Below the pieces are notes generated by a model. That model searched no databases and was not told the DNA's origin. It was given only the letters and a program-made list of their open reading frames with translations. Positions 1 through 10,608 of a stretch of 64,000 nt of DNA are shown here, in pieces; position 1 is the stretch's first letter, and each line of letters begins with the position of its first letter. Source of the DNA: Cordilura impudica (taxonomy: Eukaryota > Arthropoda > Insecta > Diptera > Scathophagidae); assembly GCA_963682025.1 (NCBI GenBank), contig OY821519.1:2348501-2412500 (forward strand), in the 5' to 3' direction. A program made the translations under genes and the position numbers.

Positions 1-189
1 AAAACTCATATTTAAGATTAAAATAAAAAACTATACAATGCGGTATGTGCGTTTATTAAATTTGTCCTGAATTGTGAATTGGCTAAAATTGATTAGCATA
101 CCTTTAGGCTCTTATAAAATTATTTATGAATGAAAAACAAAATTTTCTGGAATTTGCACTCGAATTTCGAGGGGTGGGCTCTCTGCTAG
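1..189 (+). mobile_element. Non-autonomous Helitron, 3' part, cut by window start
   Basis: This is the 3' part of the window's commonest Helitron family. The end has a gcactcg/cgag hairpin followed by ctctgCTAG and then T, the Helitron 3' signature. Upstream lie two family blocks, one around ctatacaatgcggtatgtg and one around gaattggctaaaattgattagc. It carries no coding sequence. The 5' TC end lies outside the window. Confidence 0.75.
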
Positions 190-875
190 TGTGTATGCTT
201 ACACATTATTATTTTTCTCCTCAAATTATTTGTTAACAAAAAAAATTTTATTTTTATAAATTTCTTAATTTATTTATTTTATATTCACTAAACAAAGGAC
301 ATTTCTTTGGTCTAAAAATTCCTTGTAGCTCATCTCAACTACAAGATAAGCATTTGTAATTAGTGATATGTATGTATTCGGGACGTATATAGGACCAGAT
401 TTTTAAATTCTTTTAATGTTTTTTTCGATTACAGTTTCGTTACAGTTTTTGTGTCAAATAAAAAGTGGCCTTTTTTAGACGCTAGCAAAGAACAAATTAT
501 GTCGTTTTTCCATCATATAAAAATATACATTTATGCAAATTGCACTTACGTCGATGTTGCAACGGAGGTGAAAAATGTTTTTGAAAATTTCCGCTTGCAA
601 GCAACAATTTAATTATAAAAATATTGCGTCTCACGGTTTCAGTTTTCCATTAATGAATTTGATGGCCTACTTAGCCCAGCTTCACTTAGGTGGTTTACCC
701 ATGAGTAGGTCGTCGAGTCCTTTAGACTTATTGTTTACTGTTGCTTTGCCCACTGTACACTTCATGTTTAGTTTTTTGCAGGGTTGCCAACTATCACATA
801 AAACGTACATTATAAATTTCATTATAAATATTTGATGAACACATAGAAGAAATATAAATGGGATTTTTAATAAAT
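190..875. other. AT-rich DNA without recognised feature
   Basis: I see no element ends, no arrays and no convincing gene. The 86-codon open frame at 575-835 has no recognisable domain and lies in simple AT-rich sequence, so I do not call it. Confidence 0.4.
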
Positions 876-1042
876 AATTTTACAAGAGCCTAAAGGTACG
901 CTAATCAATTTTAGGCAATTCAAAATTCCACACATGGCTATCAAAATGTACTCTTTTTTGAAACAGTCAATAATAAATACACAGGCAATGACTTGTGAAT
1001 TGGCTAAAATTGATTAGCATACCTTTAGGCTTTTATAAAATT
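876..1042. repeat. Fold-back made of two inverted Helitron pieces
   Basis: A left arm (876-922) and right arm (993-1042) are inverted copies of the Helitron block around ctaaaattgattagcatacc, with about 70 bp between them. The arms differ at several bases. The same arrangement recurs at 8415-8560, so it is probably a structural variant of the Helitron family and not a local accident. Confidence 0.55.
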
Positions 1043-1176
1043 ATTTATTATAAATATTTAATTTTATTTTATTTAATATATTTTTATTTTTTCCAAATTT
1101 CTCTGACATTGCATAAAGTATTATCTTTTCTAGTATTAGAAAATGTATACATGATCTCGAACCGAACTATAAATAA

Positions 1177-1334
1177 CTAATTATTATTTTTAACACATAC
1201 TATACGTAAATTGTACCATTCTGCACTTCCCCACCTTATGATCTATAATTATGCCAAATTTCACACTTCTCAGTGCGCGCATTTTGCAAAAAAAAAAAAC
1301 TGGTAGAAAGGTTTACGTTCACGTATTAATATAT
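1177..1334 (-). repeat. Interspersed repeat 'attaatacgtga' (copy 1)
   Basis: Read on the minus strand this matches 6661-6813, sharing attaatacgtga, the gcaaaatgcgc block, a region around ggcataattatagatcat, and atgtgttaaaaata. It has no coding potential. The class is unknown to me, though the second copy's start (TCTATATTAATACGTGA after A) looks Helitron-like. Confidence 0.55.
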
Positions 1335-1608
1335 TTTATACTAATACATTTATATATTTCCCGCTTTCAATACTAATTTGGACAACCTCTCGGTTTCTTT
1401 GATATTGTCAGGTCTATGGAGTCGGATTCGAAGTTGTGGAGTCGAAGTCTAGGTGTTTGCACGGGCATTAAAAATTCAAATAATTTTTAAAATATTTGCC
1501 GAAAAAAAATTCTTCGAAATTGGCTGCCTAATATGTCATAGATCACTTTGAATAAGTAGATTTTAATTTATTTGATGAGAGTAAGTCCATTCAAGTACTT
1601 AAGTAATA

Positions 1609-2915
1609 ACGGGTGATTTTTTTGAGGTTAGGATTTTCATGCATTAGTATTTGACAGATCACGTGGGATTTCAGACATGGTGTCAAAGAGAAAGATGCTC
1701 AGTATGCTTTGACATTTCATCATGAATAGACTTACTAACGAGCAACGCTTGCAAATCATTGAATTTTATTACCAAAATCAGTGTTCGGTTCGAAATGTGT
1801 TTCGCGCTTTACGTCCGATTTATGGTCTACATAATCGACCAAGTGAGCAAACAATTAATGCGATTGTGACCAAGTTTCGCACTCAGTTTACTTTATTGGA
1901 CATTAAACCAACCACACGAATGCGTACAGTGCGTACAGAAGAGAATATTGCGTCTGTTTCTGAGAGTGTTACTGAAGACCGTGAAATGTCGATTCGTCGC
2001 CGTTCGCAGCAATTGGGTTTGTGTTATTCGACCACATGGAAGATTTTACGCAAAGATCTTGGTGTAAAACCGTATAAAATACAGCTCGTGCAAGAACTGA
2101 AGCCGACCGATCTGCCACAACGTCTAATTTTCAGTGAATGGGCCCTAGAAAAGTTGGCAGAAAATCCGCTTTTTTATCGACAAATTTTGTTCAGCGATGA
2201 GGCTCATTTCTGGTTGAATGGCTTCGTAAATAAGCAAAATTGCCGTATTTGGAGTGAAGAGCAACCAGAAGCCGTTCAAGAACTGCCCATGCATCCCCAA
2301 AAATGCACTGTTTGGTGTGGTTTGTACGCTGGTGGAATCATTGGACCGTATTTTTTCAAAGATGCTGTTGGACGCAACGTTACGGTGAATGGCGATCGCT
2401 ATCGTTCGATGCTAACAAACTTTTTGTTGCCAAAAATGGAAGAACTGAACTTGGTTGACATGTGGTTTCAACAAGATGGCGCTACATGCCACACAGCTCG
2501 CGATTCCATGGCCATTTTGAGGGAAAACTTCGGAGAACAATTCATCTCAAGAAATGGACCGGTAAGTTGGCCACCAAGATCATGCGATTTGACGCCTTTA
2601 GACTATTTTTTGTGGGGCTACGTCAAGTCTAAAGTCTACAGAAATAAGCCAGCAACTATTCCAGCTTTGGAAGACAACATTTCCGAAGAAATTCGGGCTA
2701 TTCCGGCCGAAATGCTCGAAAAAGTTGCCCAAAATTGGACTTTCCGAATGGACCACCTAAGACGCAGCCGCGGTCAACATTTAAATGAAATTATCTTCAA
2801 AAAGTAAATGTCATGGACCAATCTAACGTTTCAAATAAAGAACCGATGAGATTTTGCAAATTTTATGCGTTTTTTTTTTTAAAAAAAGTTATCAAGCTCT
2901 TAAAAAATCACCCGT
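1609..2915 (+). mobile_element. Complete DD41D (rosa-type) mariner transposon
   Basis: The element is 1307 bp. It starts ACGGGTGATTTTTT and ends in the inverted AAAAAATCACCCGT. TA dinucleotides at 1607-1608 and 2916-2917 are the expected Tc1/mariner target duplication. One uninterrupted transposase frame fills most of it. The TIR match is only about 16-20 bp. It lies inside a hAT-like relic and is therefore younger than that relic. A second, damaged member of the lineage lies at 26871-28168. Confidence 0.9.
1722..2807 (+). CDS. Mariner-like transposase, DD41D type, intact
   Basis: A 361-aa DDD transposase that would cut and paste the surrounding element in the nucleus. The N-terminal third (about residues 1-130) is helix-turn-helix DNA-binding sequence of mariner type, with a second helical block around residues 88-112 (IRRRSQQLGLCYSTTWKILR). 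Catalytic residues can be read directly: D159 in FSDEAHF, D252 in QQDGATCHTA and D294 in TPLDYFLWG. Forty-one residues separate the last two, against 34 in Mos1-type mariners, which matches the DD41D group known from tephritid flies. The start was chosen because the same MNRLTNEQ opens the second copy and both frames are exactly 1086 nt. No stop or frameshift is present and all three acidic residues are kept, so activity is possible but not shown. Expression signals were not identified. Confidence 0.9.
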   Translation: MNRLTNEQRLQIIEFYYQNQCSVRNVFRALRPIYGLHNRPSEQTINAIVTKFRTQFTLLDIKPTTRMRTVRTEENIASVSESVTEDREMSIRRRSQQLGLCYSTTWKILRKDLGVKPYKIQLVQELKPTDLPQRLIFSEWALEKLAENPLFYRQILFSDEAHFWLNGFVNKQNCRIWSEEQPEAVQELPMHPQKCTVWCGLYAGGIIGPYFFKDAVGRNVTVNGDRYRSMLTNFLLPKMEELNLVDMWFQQDGATCHTARDSMAILRENFGEQFISRNGPVSWPPRSCDLTPLDYFLWGYVKSKVYRNKPATIPALEDNISEEIRAIPAEMLEKVAQNWTFRMDHLRRSRGQHLNEIIFKK

Positions 2916-3929
2916 TATAAAAATGTTTCATAATTTAAATTATTTTGAAATTTTATTTATTAGTGCGGGCAAGAGTCTAAATTGCATTAGCAGAACTTAT
3001 ACTTATACTTTATAGATCAAATTGAAAATAGATGTTTGTGGTTTTTTTAAGGTTTGTGGCAGAGTTCAGAAAAAAACACACACTGCATAAAAAACTCGTA
3101 CATATGTATATGTAAACAAACATAACTTAGACCAACACACACATATTTTTATTTTCATACCAATTATGTTTGTTTTTAAATTTTCTTCGGTGCCCAACAC
3201 AACCATGACTGTGTTCGTTTTAATATTTCGTTATTTACACGAACATTTTTGTATCACATACTTTTTGTTTCAATCGCACATAAAGCACACATTTTTGAGT
3301 GTTGCTTTATTTGATGTTCATGTTCTGGTACGTGTAGTGAAAAAAAACACAGAACATGTACAATAAACAGGTTCGAGTTCAGTTATATTTTAAACACGAC
3401 TTAAAATAGAACTTTCAAGTTTCCGATCTGATAATATTTTGTTTATTATTAAAATAATTCACAAAAATAAATAATATATTTCAAAAAATAAATGTTATAT
3501 TGATTCACTGGCATCAATTACCCACATTATAATTATCACAGTTTTTATAAATATGTCTTTCAACATTTAGTATCGAGGTCAGATTTGGAACAGGAGTCCG
3601 AGTGGGACTTGGAACTTTTTTTGTGACGACTCCACAGCCCTGGATTCAAAAGTGTAGTTTTCTTATAATAACTTTATACTGACATCATGGGAAATTTTTT
3701 AAAACCACATCCAAATAAGTTGTTATTTTGGAAGTAATGAAAAGGTGATTCTCTAGGTCTATAAGCCGTGCCTTTAAAACCTTGCCAACTTAAAGTCGTT
3801 GAGATAGGCAAAATCGAAAGTTCTGATAAAACATAACATAAGTACCACAGTCCGTTACCACTTTCAGTAAATATTTCAATTTTAAATGAGCTGAATCAGC
3901 TCACCTCGATTTATTTTCAACAGACCCTA

Positions 3930-5391
3930 TAACATGCGTTTAGGGAGAGAGTTTTGGATTCAACTTTGATTAGGCCATAAGTGGATATAGAAAATAATCC
4001 TAAACCAAATTTTAGTGCTATTGTCAATCCTTTGTGCCGTGCAGATATGAATAAGTTCACAATTATTTTTATATGGACCGATCTTGACCATATTTAAGAA
4101 ACTATCTTACTTTAAATTAAGAAATATTTGAGAAAAATCTGTGCAAAATTTTTTCTAAAGATTTAAGTGAATCTCGGGTGTCATCTTTATATGGGGATTA
4201 TGACTAAATGTGGTTCCACAGAATTTATTTTTGGACTACACATTAATGGGTATAATAGACGCATCTACATTAAATTTTATCGATACAAATATATCTGTGG
4301 TTTTCTAGAATAACCGCGTATGTCATAAATTCAAAATGTTCAGGGGAGCCAAAAAACGTTATATTTGAAATTATGGGCTCGATATATAGTTTTTAGAGCT
4401 TTTTATTTAACAGTCCTGCAGATATGGGCAATAAATACTTTATATAAAATTTTGAGTCAAAAATCTTCAGAGGAATAGATCCAGGAGAACGACGAAAAAA
4501 AACAATATGTAAATAACACTTAAAGTGTGTGCAGATAAAACAACTTATGTCTACAAACGTCGTTTTTTTGAAAAAGAAAACTACAAATCAACCACACATG
4601 TAGACATAAGTTGTTGTTGCTTGAAAAATTGATTTTTTTGTTTGCCAACAAAAAGTTAAAGGGTCTTAGGATGAGAATATAACAACGTATCAATAATAAT
4701 AGTGACAAAAAATAACAGAAATAAACACACAAATTTTTATAAGTGGTCATAAACTGAAAAATAATCCAAAATTATTATGAATTTGTTTTCATTAATAACA
4801 ACGTATGTCGCTATGTGTTGTGTTCTGAGAAAATAATTGGTGAGCGATCAAACGTAGGTTGACATACGTCGTTAGTGCTCAAATTAATTTAATAAACATT
4901 TAAGTTACGTCGTTATTTAAAGAAAAAACTCAGAAATGGTTAATATTTAAAAAAAAATTTAACACATGTAAAGAGCGTTAAAAATTAATATATTTGACAT
5001 CGTTAACTCAAAACTGCCAAAAATTGACATACGCGGTTATTCCAGAAAACCACAGATATATGATAATCTAGATTTGTATGACCATTTAAGTCGGTCTGAT
5101 AAGGGTTATTTTTATGGGGACTAGGTCTGAACATGCATCTATTTTCACCAATTTCGTCATATGGTCGATAAAAACTTATATACCAAATTTCATAAAAATA
5201 TATTCATATTTGCGACCTGTAATTTGATTACATGGACAGACGGATGGATGCTCACATGGACGGACATCGCTAAATCTACTTAGAAACTGATTTTGAGTCT
5301 TTCGGTATAAAAGATGGATCTAGGTCAAATATTTTTAGCAGCTGCAGACATCATCACAAACCCACATAGTGGTATAGGGTACAAAAATAAA
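3930..5391 (-). mobile_element. DINE-1/INE-1-like Helentron derivative, interrupted
   Basis: The minus-strand copy shows the family's internal blocks (gacggacatcgctaaat, ggtctgaacatgcat, ggtataaaagatggatctagg) and ends at cacatagtggtatagggta, the complement of the tataccctataccac start. The hairpin end (agtcggtctagaccgact in other copies) is missing, so this copy is truncated on its left side. It contains no coding sequence and is interrupted by the TIR element at 4292-5058. Confidence 0.7.
4292..5058. mobile_element. TIR element (767 bp) with internal repeated motif
   Basis: The ends form an inverted repeat of about 35 bp with one mismatch, opening TATCTGTGGTTTTCT and including GAATAACCGCGTATGTCA. 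TA lies on both sides (4290-4291, 5059-5060), though the TIR itself is TA-rich, so the exact boundary is ambiguous. Variants of gacatacgtcgtta occur at least eight times inside in both orientations. There is no coding sequence. It splits a DINE, so it is younger than that DINE. Superfamily not determined. Confidence 0.65.
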
Positions 5392-6660
5392 TATCTCAAA
5401 AAAATCAATATATTAATGAGTAGTTCTAGAAGATGTTTCCGTTAAAAAAAAACACACATTTTTTGAAAGTTCTCTTTCTTGGTCATTAAAAATTTACGCA
5501 AAAAAATATAATAAATATCCACCCGCAATTTATATTTCGACATAATTTATATCTGATGTCTACTTACATTTTCGTACGTTTGTACGTACATACAAAAATT
5601 TATAAATAATTAAAATAAAAAAATAAAAGTAAAGAGAAAAAACTGCATAAATTAAAAATCAACCCCGATTAAGAAACACGTTCGTATTATGGAATATCAA
5701 ACAAATCACCCAAAACAGCCCTCTATTATAAGGATATGACTGTTGTGTTTAAATGATTATATTTATTATTAAAATATAGAAAATCGTAATAATAAAAGTA
5801 ATGAAAGCAAAACAAAACTCGACAGAATAACGAACCAAAAAGGAAATATATTGCAAACACTTTTACATACATACATACACTCTTATATACATATGTACAT
5901 ACATATTTACATATACAAAAAAATATGAATATATTTATTTGTCGAAGTATAATAAAAATAATAAAGACAACAACAAGAGTAAGAACAATAATATAAGCCA
6001 ACAACAACCACCATACGATACGTAACAAACACTCCCTCACCTCAAACTCCTGCAAACACACGAAATAACAATTATTTATATAAATTTAAAATAAGGAAGG
6101 AAATTTATATATTTTTATACAACTGCATAAAAAAAATAAAAGAAATCGAAATAAGGCGCAAAAGAACATAATTTAAATGAGAAACCAAACAACAACAATA
6201 ACAACAACATAGAAAAATAGTACATATTTAATGTAATGCAACGCTGGCCTCAACACAGCCCACTCCAATGTTCTCAGCCAAGGCGAATACAATGTAGTCG
6301 TTTTTCTAAAACATTCACCGGCATAAGCAGAGGCAGAGGCACACGCACACATTCACAACATGATCGAACAAAATTCTATAATTTCAGCAAAAGCCACAAA
6401 GTCGTCGACACCAGTATAAAATATTGAGATGATATAAAGTAGTCAATGGTGTGACGTCTACACGAAGAACAAATTAAGTAAAAAACCATATAAATAAAAC
6501 TAAACTCGATCATCAGCGACTTTGTAATACACTACAGAAAGCCTATCGGCTTAAATCTGTGATCTCATTTTTGTAGCTTTTCAGGAGAGCATTTTAAAAA
6601 TTTTAGTGTAGTGTAGTGTTTGTCAAAGATCTGCTAATAAGTTAGGTCTAATTTCTAATC
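5392..6660. other. Single-copy-looking AT-rich DNA
   Basis: I find no element ends here. There is a short acat/catac microsatellite near 5860-5910 and a caacaa-rich stretch near 6188-6212. The 6236-6427 part is less AT-rich and has a 63-codon open frame without recognisable domain; it could be an exon or simply unique DNA, and I do not call a gene. Confidence 0.35.
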
Positions 6661-6813
6661 TCTATATTAATACGTGAATGAAAATGTACGTGACCGTTTT
6701 TAAGCAAAATGCGCTAACGGCGAAGTATGAAATCTGGCATAGTTATAGATCATATGGGGGAGAAGTGCCGAATGATAAAATTTAAGTAAAATATGTGTTA
6801 AAAATATAATAAA
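6661..6813 (+). repeat. Interspersed repeat 'attaatacgtga' (copy 2)
   Basis: Same repeat as 1177-1334 in opposite orientation, here starting TCTATATTAATACGTGA directly after an A. It abuts the CTAG end of the Helitron at 6814, so that Helitron probably inserted into or beside it. Confidence 0.55.
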
Positions 6814-8385
6814 CTAGCTGGACCCGGCAAACGTTGTTTTGCCCTCAATGAATTTTTATTTTAGTTAGAATCTGTATATACCTATATAAAATGTGTGACG
6901 AAGATCTCCAGATAATAAAATGAGAGCTTCACCAAAAAATCTTTCATTGCCTTTCAAATCTTTTATCAAATCAAATCACAATGTTTGTGAGCCATGGTAC
7001 ATTCATCCCAAATAAAAATACTGCATTTTTGCAGAACTTTTGCCATACCGGAATGTTTTTTGATATTACAGACGGCATTCTCATTTTTTTGTACGTTTAA
7101 CGGTGATTTGAGTGCTGAATGAGCTGTGCGGCCACCATGCAATAATGTAGCGGCTTTTTCCTTCTTTTTCGTTAGAATATTTATATATAAAAACGTTTGT
7201 GAGTTTATTTATTAAAATTTATATAAATTTGACAACTCATTATTTTTCGAACGACAGCGCCATCTACCGGGTCCAATAAAAAAATGTTTCTAACATACAT
7301 ATATGTACATTCTTAGTTTCATTAAAATCACACCATAAATAAGAATATTCGAAATAACTTTACCCAGCGCCACCTATCGGGTCCATTTATACATACAAAA
7401 ATTTCTTATGACGAAACATACGTTCATTCTGAATTGCAGTCAAATCGCGCTGAAAGTAAAAATTTTTGTTTTTAACTTGACCCCAACGCCAGCTAGAGGG
7501 TTAAAACTAAAAAAAAAACACAGAAGAGCTCGAACCGAACCTATGCTGGGAATCCTACCTCGACAGCTCTTATGGTTCCGGAGATCATTCGTTACAATCA
7601 AATGCATCAACGTTTTTATATATACGCCACGCCCCTTTGCTCACTAACAACTTTATATAGCTAAGGTCTTATTATTTCGCAAAAATATCCTTTTGTGAAA
7701 ATTTCATGACGATCCTCCCAGTAGTTTAGAAGATATTACGATTTTTTATTTTTCTAAAAAGGGGCGTGGTCCCGCCCACTTTTCTTCTTGTATGTATTTC
7801 TATTCATGCTAATACCATATGTACCAAATATGGCTACCTTACCTGTAGATAAAAAGTGTATAAAACTTTAGATAAATACATATTACAAAAAAATTAATTT
7901 GTATAGCAAACATTGTTAGTGGTATAAGTAAAAAAAAAAGAGGGCGGTGAAATGGGCGTGGTTCATAGTTATATGGCGACGTTAACAGTATTAAGAGCAA
8001 TATACTACCAAATAAAAAAATCCGTTGGAAGGAACAAATTTGTACAGAGAAAAAAAAGTTTAAAACTTTCAAACAAAATTTGGCGTGAAAATGGGCGTGA
8101 AAGGGGGCGTGGCGTAAGAAATGTTTATTTCTACCTCGCCTGGAGTATAATGTGTATACAATTTGAAGTAAATCTGTTAAAAACTATATGGGAGCAATTA
8201 CATAATTTTAAAAAAGTGGGCGTAAAAGTGGGCGTGGTCAAAAAAAAAGTACCCTATTAATCATGCCAGAGTCCCAGTTAAATGCTGTAAAAATTTCAGG
8301 AAGATCGGTCCAGAGGTTTGGTCTCCTATAAGGTACACACAAACAAACAAATAAACAAACACACATTCAATTTTATATATATAGA
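6814..8385 (-). mobile_element. 1.57 kb non-autonomous Helitron (second family)
   Basis: On the minus strand the element begins TCTATATATATAAAATTG, preceded by A, and ends with the hairpin GGCAAA/TTTGCC followed by GGGTCCAGCTAG and then T. These are the 5' TC, 3' hairpin plus CTRR and A-T target of a Helitron. Inside are several GCGCCA-CTA-CGGGTcc repeats (7257, 7367, 7488) and GC-rich gggcgtgg/ccacgccc boxes that stand out from the AT-rich surroundings. No Rep or helicase motif is visible, so it depends on an element elsewhere. Confidence 0.8.
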
Positions 8386-8414
8386 TTAAATAAAATAAAA
8401 TATTTATAATAATT

Positions 8415-9348
8415 AATTTTATAAGAGTCTAAAGGTATGCTAATCAATTTTAGCCAATTCACAATTCATCGTATTTCATTATAATTGTATACCACAAGCC
8501 CTTTGTTGAATTGTGAATTGCCTAAAATTGATTAGCATATCTTTAGGCTCATATGAAATTATTTATTAACAAACTCATTTATATATCTTCTGTGTGTTCA
8601 ACAAATATTTATTATGAAATTTAATGAATTTTATATAAATATTCATAAAGTTTATTGAAAATGAAATAATAAACAAGATCAAATATTTAGGAGTGTTGCT
8701 GGATCCTAAACTTAAGTTCAAAGACCATAAATACGGTAACAAGATTATTATACCCATTGATAAATCGAAATTCCAAGCTCGATATTGGTAACAAAAGTCT
8801 CATACTGAAACCTGTTTTTCATGCCATAATGTTCTACGCTGCACCTGTCTGGCACACTTCAGCACAATATCATAAAAAAAAAAATTGCAGATTGCGCAAA
8901 ACAAACTTTTAAAAATGATCTACAATTTGCCTTGGCATTATTCCACTCGACGATTTCACACTCTAGCAAACGTTGAACTTGTAAATGATAAAATACAAAG
9001 ATTAACCTTAAACTTCAATACGAGATGTCTTAGATCTGAGCATGATTTTATCAATGAGCTTGGCTTATCGTAATTTTACCCCTAACTTAACTTAACTTTA
9101 TTGTTTTATCTTAAATTTAAAAATGTACATAAAGGTTTTTTGAAAATTTTTGCCTTACTTTTTAATATTATTCAAAGCCAAATCTATTATAAAATATCGT
9201 TATAATGTTTAAGTAGAAAAGGATAAAAATCCTAAACTCTTTATCAAAATTGTTAAACAAACTCACATGTAAATATTATGTTAATAAAGAAATGAATTGA
9301 AAAATTCCTAGAATTTGCACTCGAACTTGGAGTGCTGGGTAATGCTAG
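8415..9348 (+). mobile_element. Long-subfamily Helitron relic containing a LINE tail
   Basis: The left part is a fold-back of Helitron blocks (arms 8415-8466 and 8509-8560), followed by the long-subfamily block (ttctgtgtgttcaac) also seen at 32758-32845. The right end (9301-9348) has gcactcg/gagtgc and ends aatgCTAG before T. Between them sits the LINE fragment at about 8655-9300. No target duplication of the LINE was recognised. Confidence 0.6.
8655..9300 (+). pseudogene. Jockey-type LINE, C-terminal RT fragment and 3' tail
   Basis: The frame KIKYLGVLLDPKLKFKDH runs, after one frameshift near 8770, into NKSLILKPVFHAIMFYAAPV and then, after an A-run at 8874-8884, into QIAQNKLLKMIYNLPWHYST and an open end at 9070. 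These are the typical residues downstream of the reverse-transcriptase palm in Jockey-clade non-LTR retrotransposons. The catalytic FADD region and the endonuclease are absent, so it is a severely 5'-truncated, frameshifted copy. The segment to about 9300 would be the 3' UTR, ending in aataaagaaatgaattgaaa. Confidence 0.75.
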
Positions 9349-9673
9349 TTAACTTAACGTATTATCACCAAAATTTTGTACAATATGTAATCGGATTGGA
9401 AGAATACGATGGTGCTTATAACTCAATATCAACATATCTCGTGCTGTTATGCCTTGAGTCTTCAGTAACAGCGATGCCAATGCTTTTCAAGCCAAATTCG
9501 CAAAATTCGAATGGAACTAAAAGCGCTGGTTATTTGGTTGATTAAGAAAAAAAATTTTTTTTTAATAATTTTTTTTTAAATATATTTTTTTGTACATTTA
9601 AGAGCATTTAAAGTGAAATCAATAATAAAAAAATAAGTTATAAACTTTTCCTATTCCTGTTCATTTTCAAAAA

Positions 9674-10247
9674 AACAAGTAAAAGTGTTAAATTCGGCTG
9701 GGCCGAATCTTTGATATCCTCCACCTTTTTCATTTTCAATTTTCATTTTTAATTTATCATTTTCTATTTTTCACTTTTCAATTTTCATCTTTCGTTTTTC
9801 ATTTTTAGTTTTTAATTTCTCATTTTCCATTTTTCATTTTCCACTTTTCATTTTCCATTTTCGATTTTTCATTTTTCATTTTCCATATTCCACTTTCGAT
9901 TTTTCATTTATTATTTTTAATTTATTAATTTTTCATTTTCCATTTGCTATTTTTAATTTAAAATTTTTCATTTTCCATTTTCCATTTTTAATTTTTCATT
10001 TTCCATTTTCCATTTTTATCTTTTATTTTTAATTTTTCATTTTCATTTTTCATTTTCCATTTTTCACTTTCCATTTTCCATTTTTCATTTTTCATTTTCC
10101 AATTATCACTTTTCATTTTACATTTTTCAATTTTTAAATTTTCATTTTTAGTTTTCCATTTTCCATTTGTATTTTTGGTTTTCCGTTTTCCATTTTTCAT
10201 TTTCCATTTTTCATTTTCCACTTTGCAATTTTAATTTTTAATTATTC

Positions 10248-10279
<32 letters not shown>

Positions 10280-10608
10280 TTCATTTTCCATTTTTCATTT
10301 TTCATTTTTTATTTTGCATTTTGCAGTTTTCATTTTCCATTTTTCATCTTTAGTTTTTCAATTTTCGATTTTCATTTTTCAATTTTCAATTTCCATTTTC
10401 CATTTTCATTTTTCATTTTCCATTTTCCATTTTTCATTTTTCATTTTTTATTTTGCATTTTGCAGTTTTCATTTTTCATTTTTCATGTTTATTTTCCATT
10501 TCTAATTTTCCATTTTTAATTTTTCAATTTTCATTTTCCATTTTTCGTTTTTCATTTTCATTTTCATTTTTCATTTTACTCTGCCACTGAGGTGTGGAGG
10601 GTATAAAA
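9674..10608 (-). mobile_element. DINE-like element of a second family, filled with an array
   Basis: The left end AACAAGTAAAAGTG with the hairpin ATTCGGC/GCCGAAT and the right end ggtgtggagggtataaaaa match the ends of a DINE-like element common in flies. Nearly all of the interior (about 9722-10578) is a degenerate TTTTTCATTTTCCAT array. No coding sequence. A related hairpin end lies at 51181-51236 and a related start at 45297. Confidence 0.6.
9722..10578. repeat. TTTTTCAT/TTTTCCAT array, about 850 bp
   Basis: The plus strand is almost only T with C and A, in units near 6-8 bp (tttttcat, ttttccat). Period and sequence vary, so the array is old or slippage-prone. Apparent open frames across it (for example 9988-10221 minus and 10314-10505 plus) are products of the repeat and not genes. 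Confidence 0.85.

Larger units (their letters stand above)
1409..3642. mobile_element. hAT-like relic hosting the DD41D mariner
   Basis: The left end (CAGGTCTATGGAGTCGGA) and the reverse complement of the right end (CAGGGCTGTGGAGTCG) resemble the CAGGG-type inverted termini of insect hAT elements, and GGAGTCG/GGACTTGG subrepeats lie just inside. Without the mariner at 1609-2915 the element is about 0.93 kb and has no transposase. The 8-bp flanks (gatattgt and gattcaaa) do not match, so the duplication has decayed or the boundaries are slightly off. Confidence 0.45.

Noticed and set aside
9988..10505. Open frames of 63-77 codons on both strands made of KMKNEKWK- or FHFSFFIF-like repeats
   Set aside because: Artefacts of the TTTTTCAT array inside a DINE-like element.
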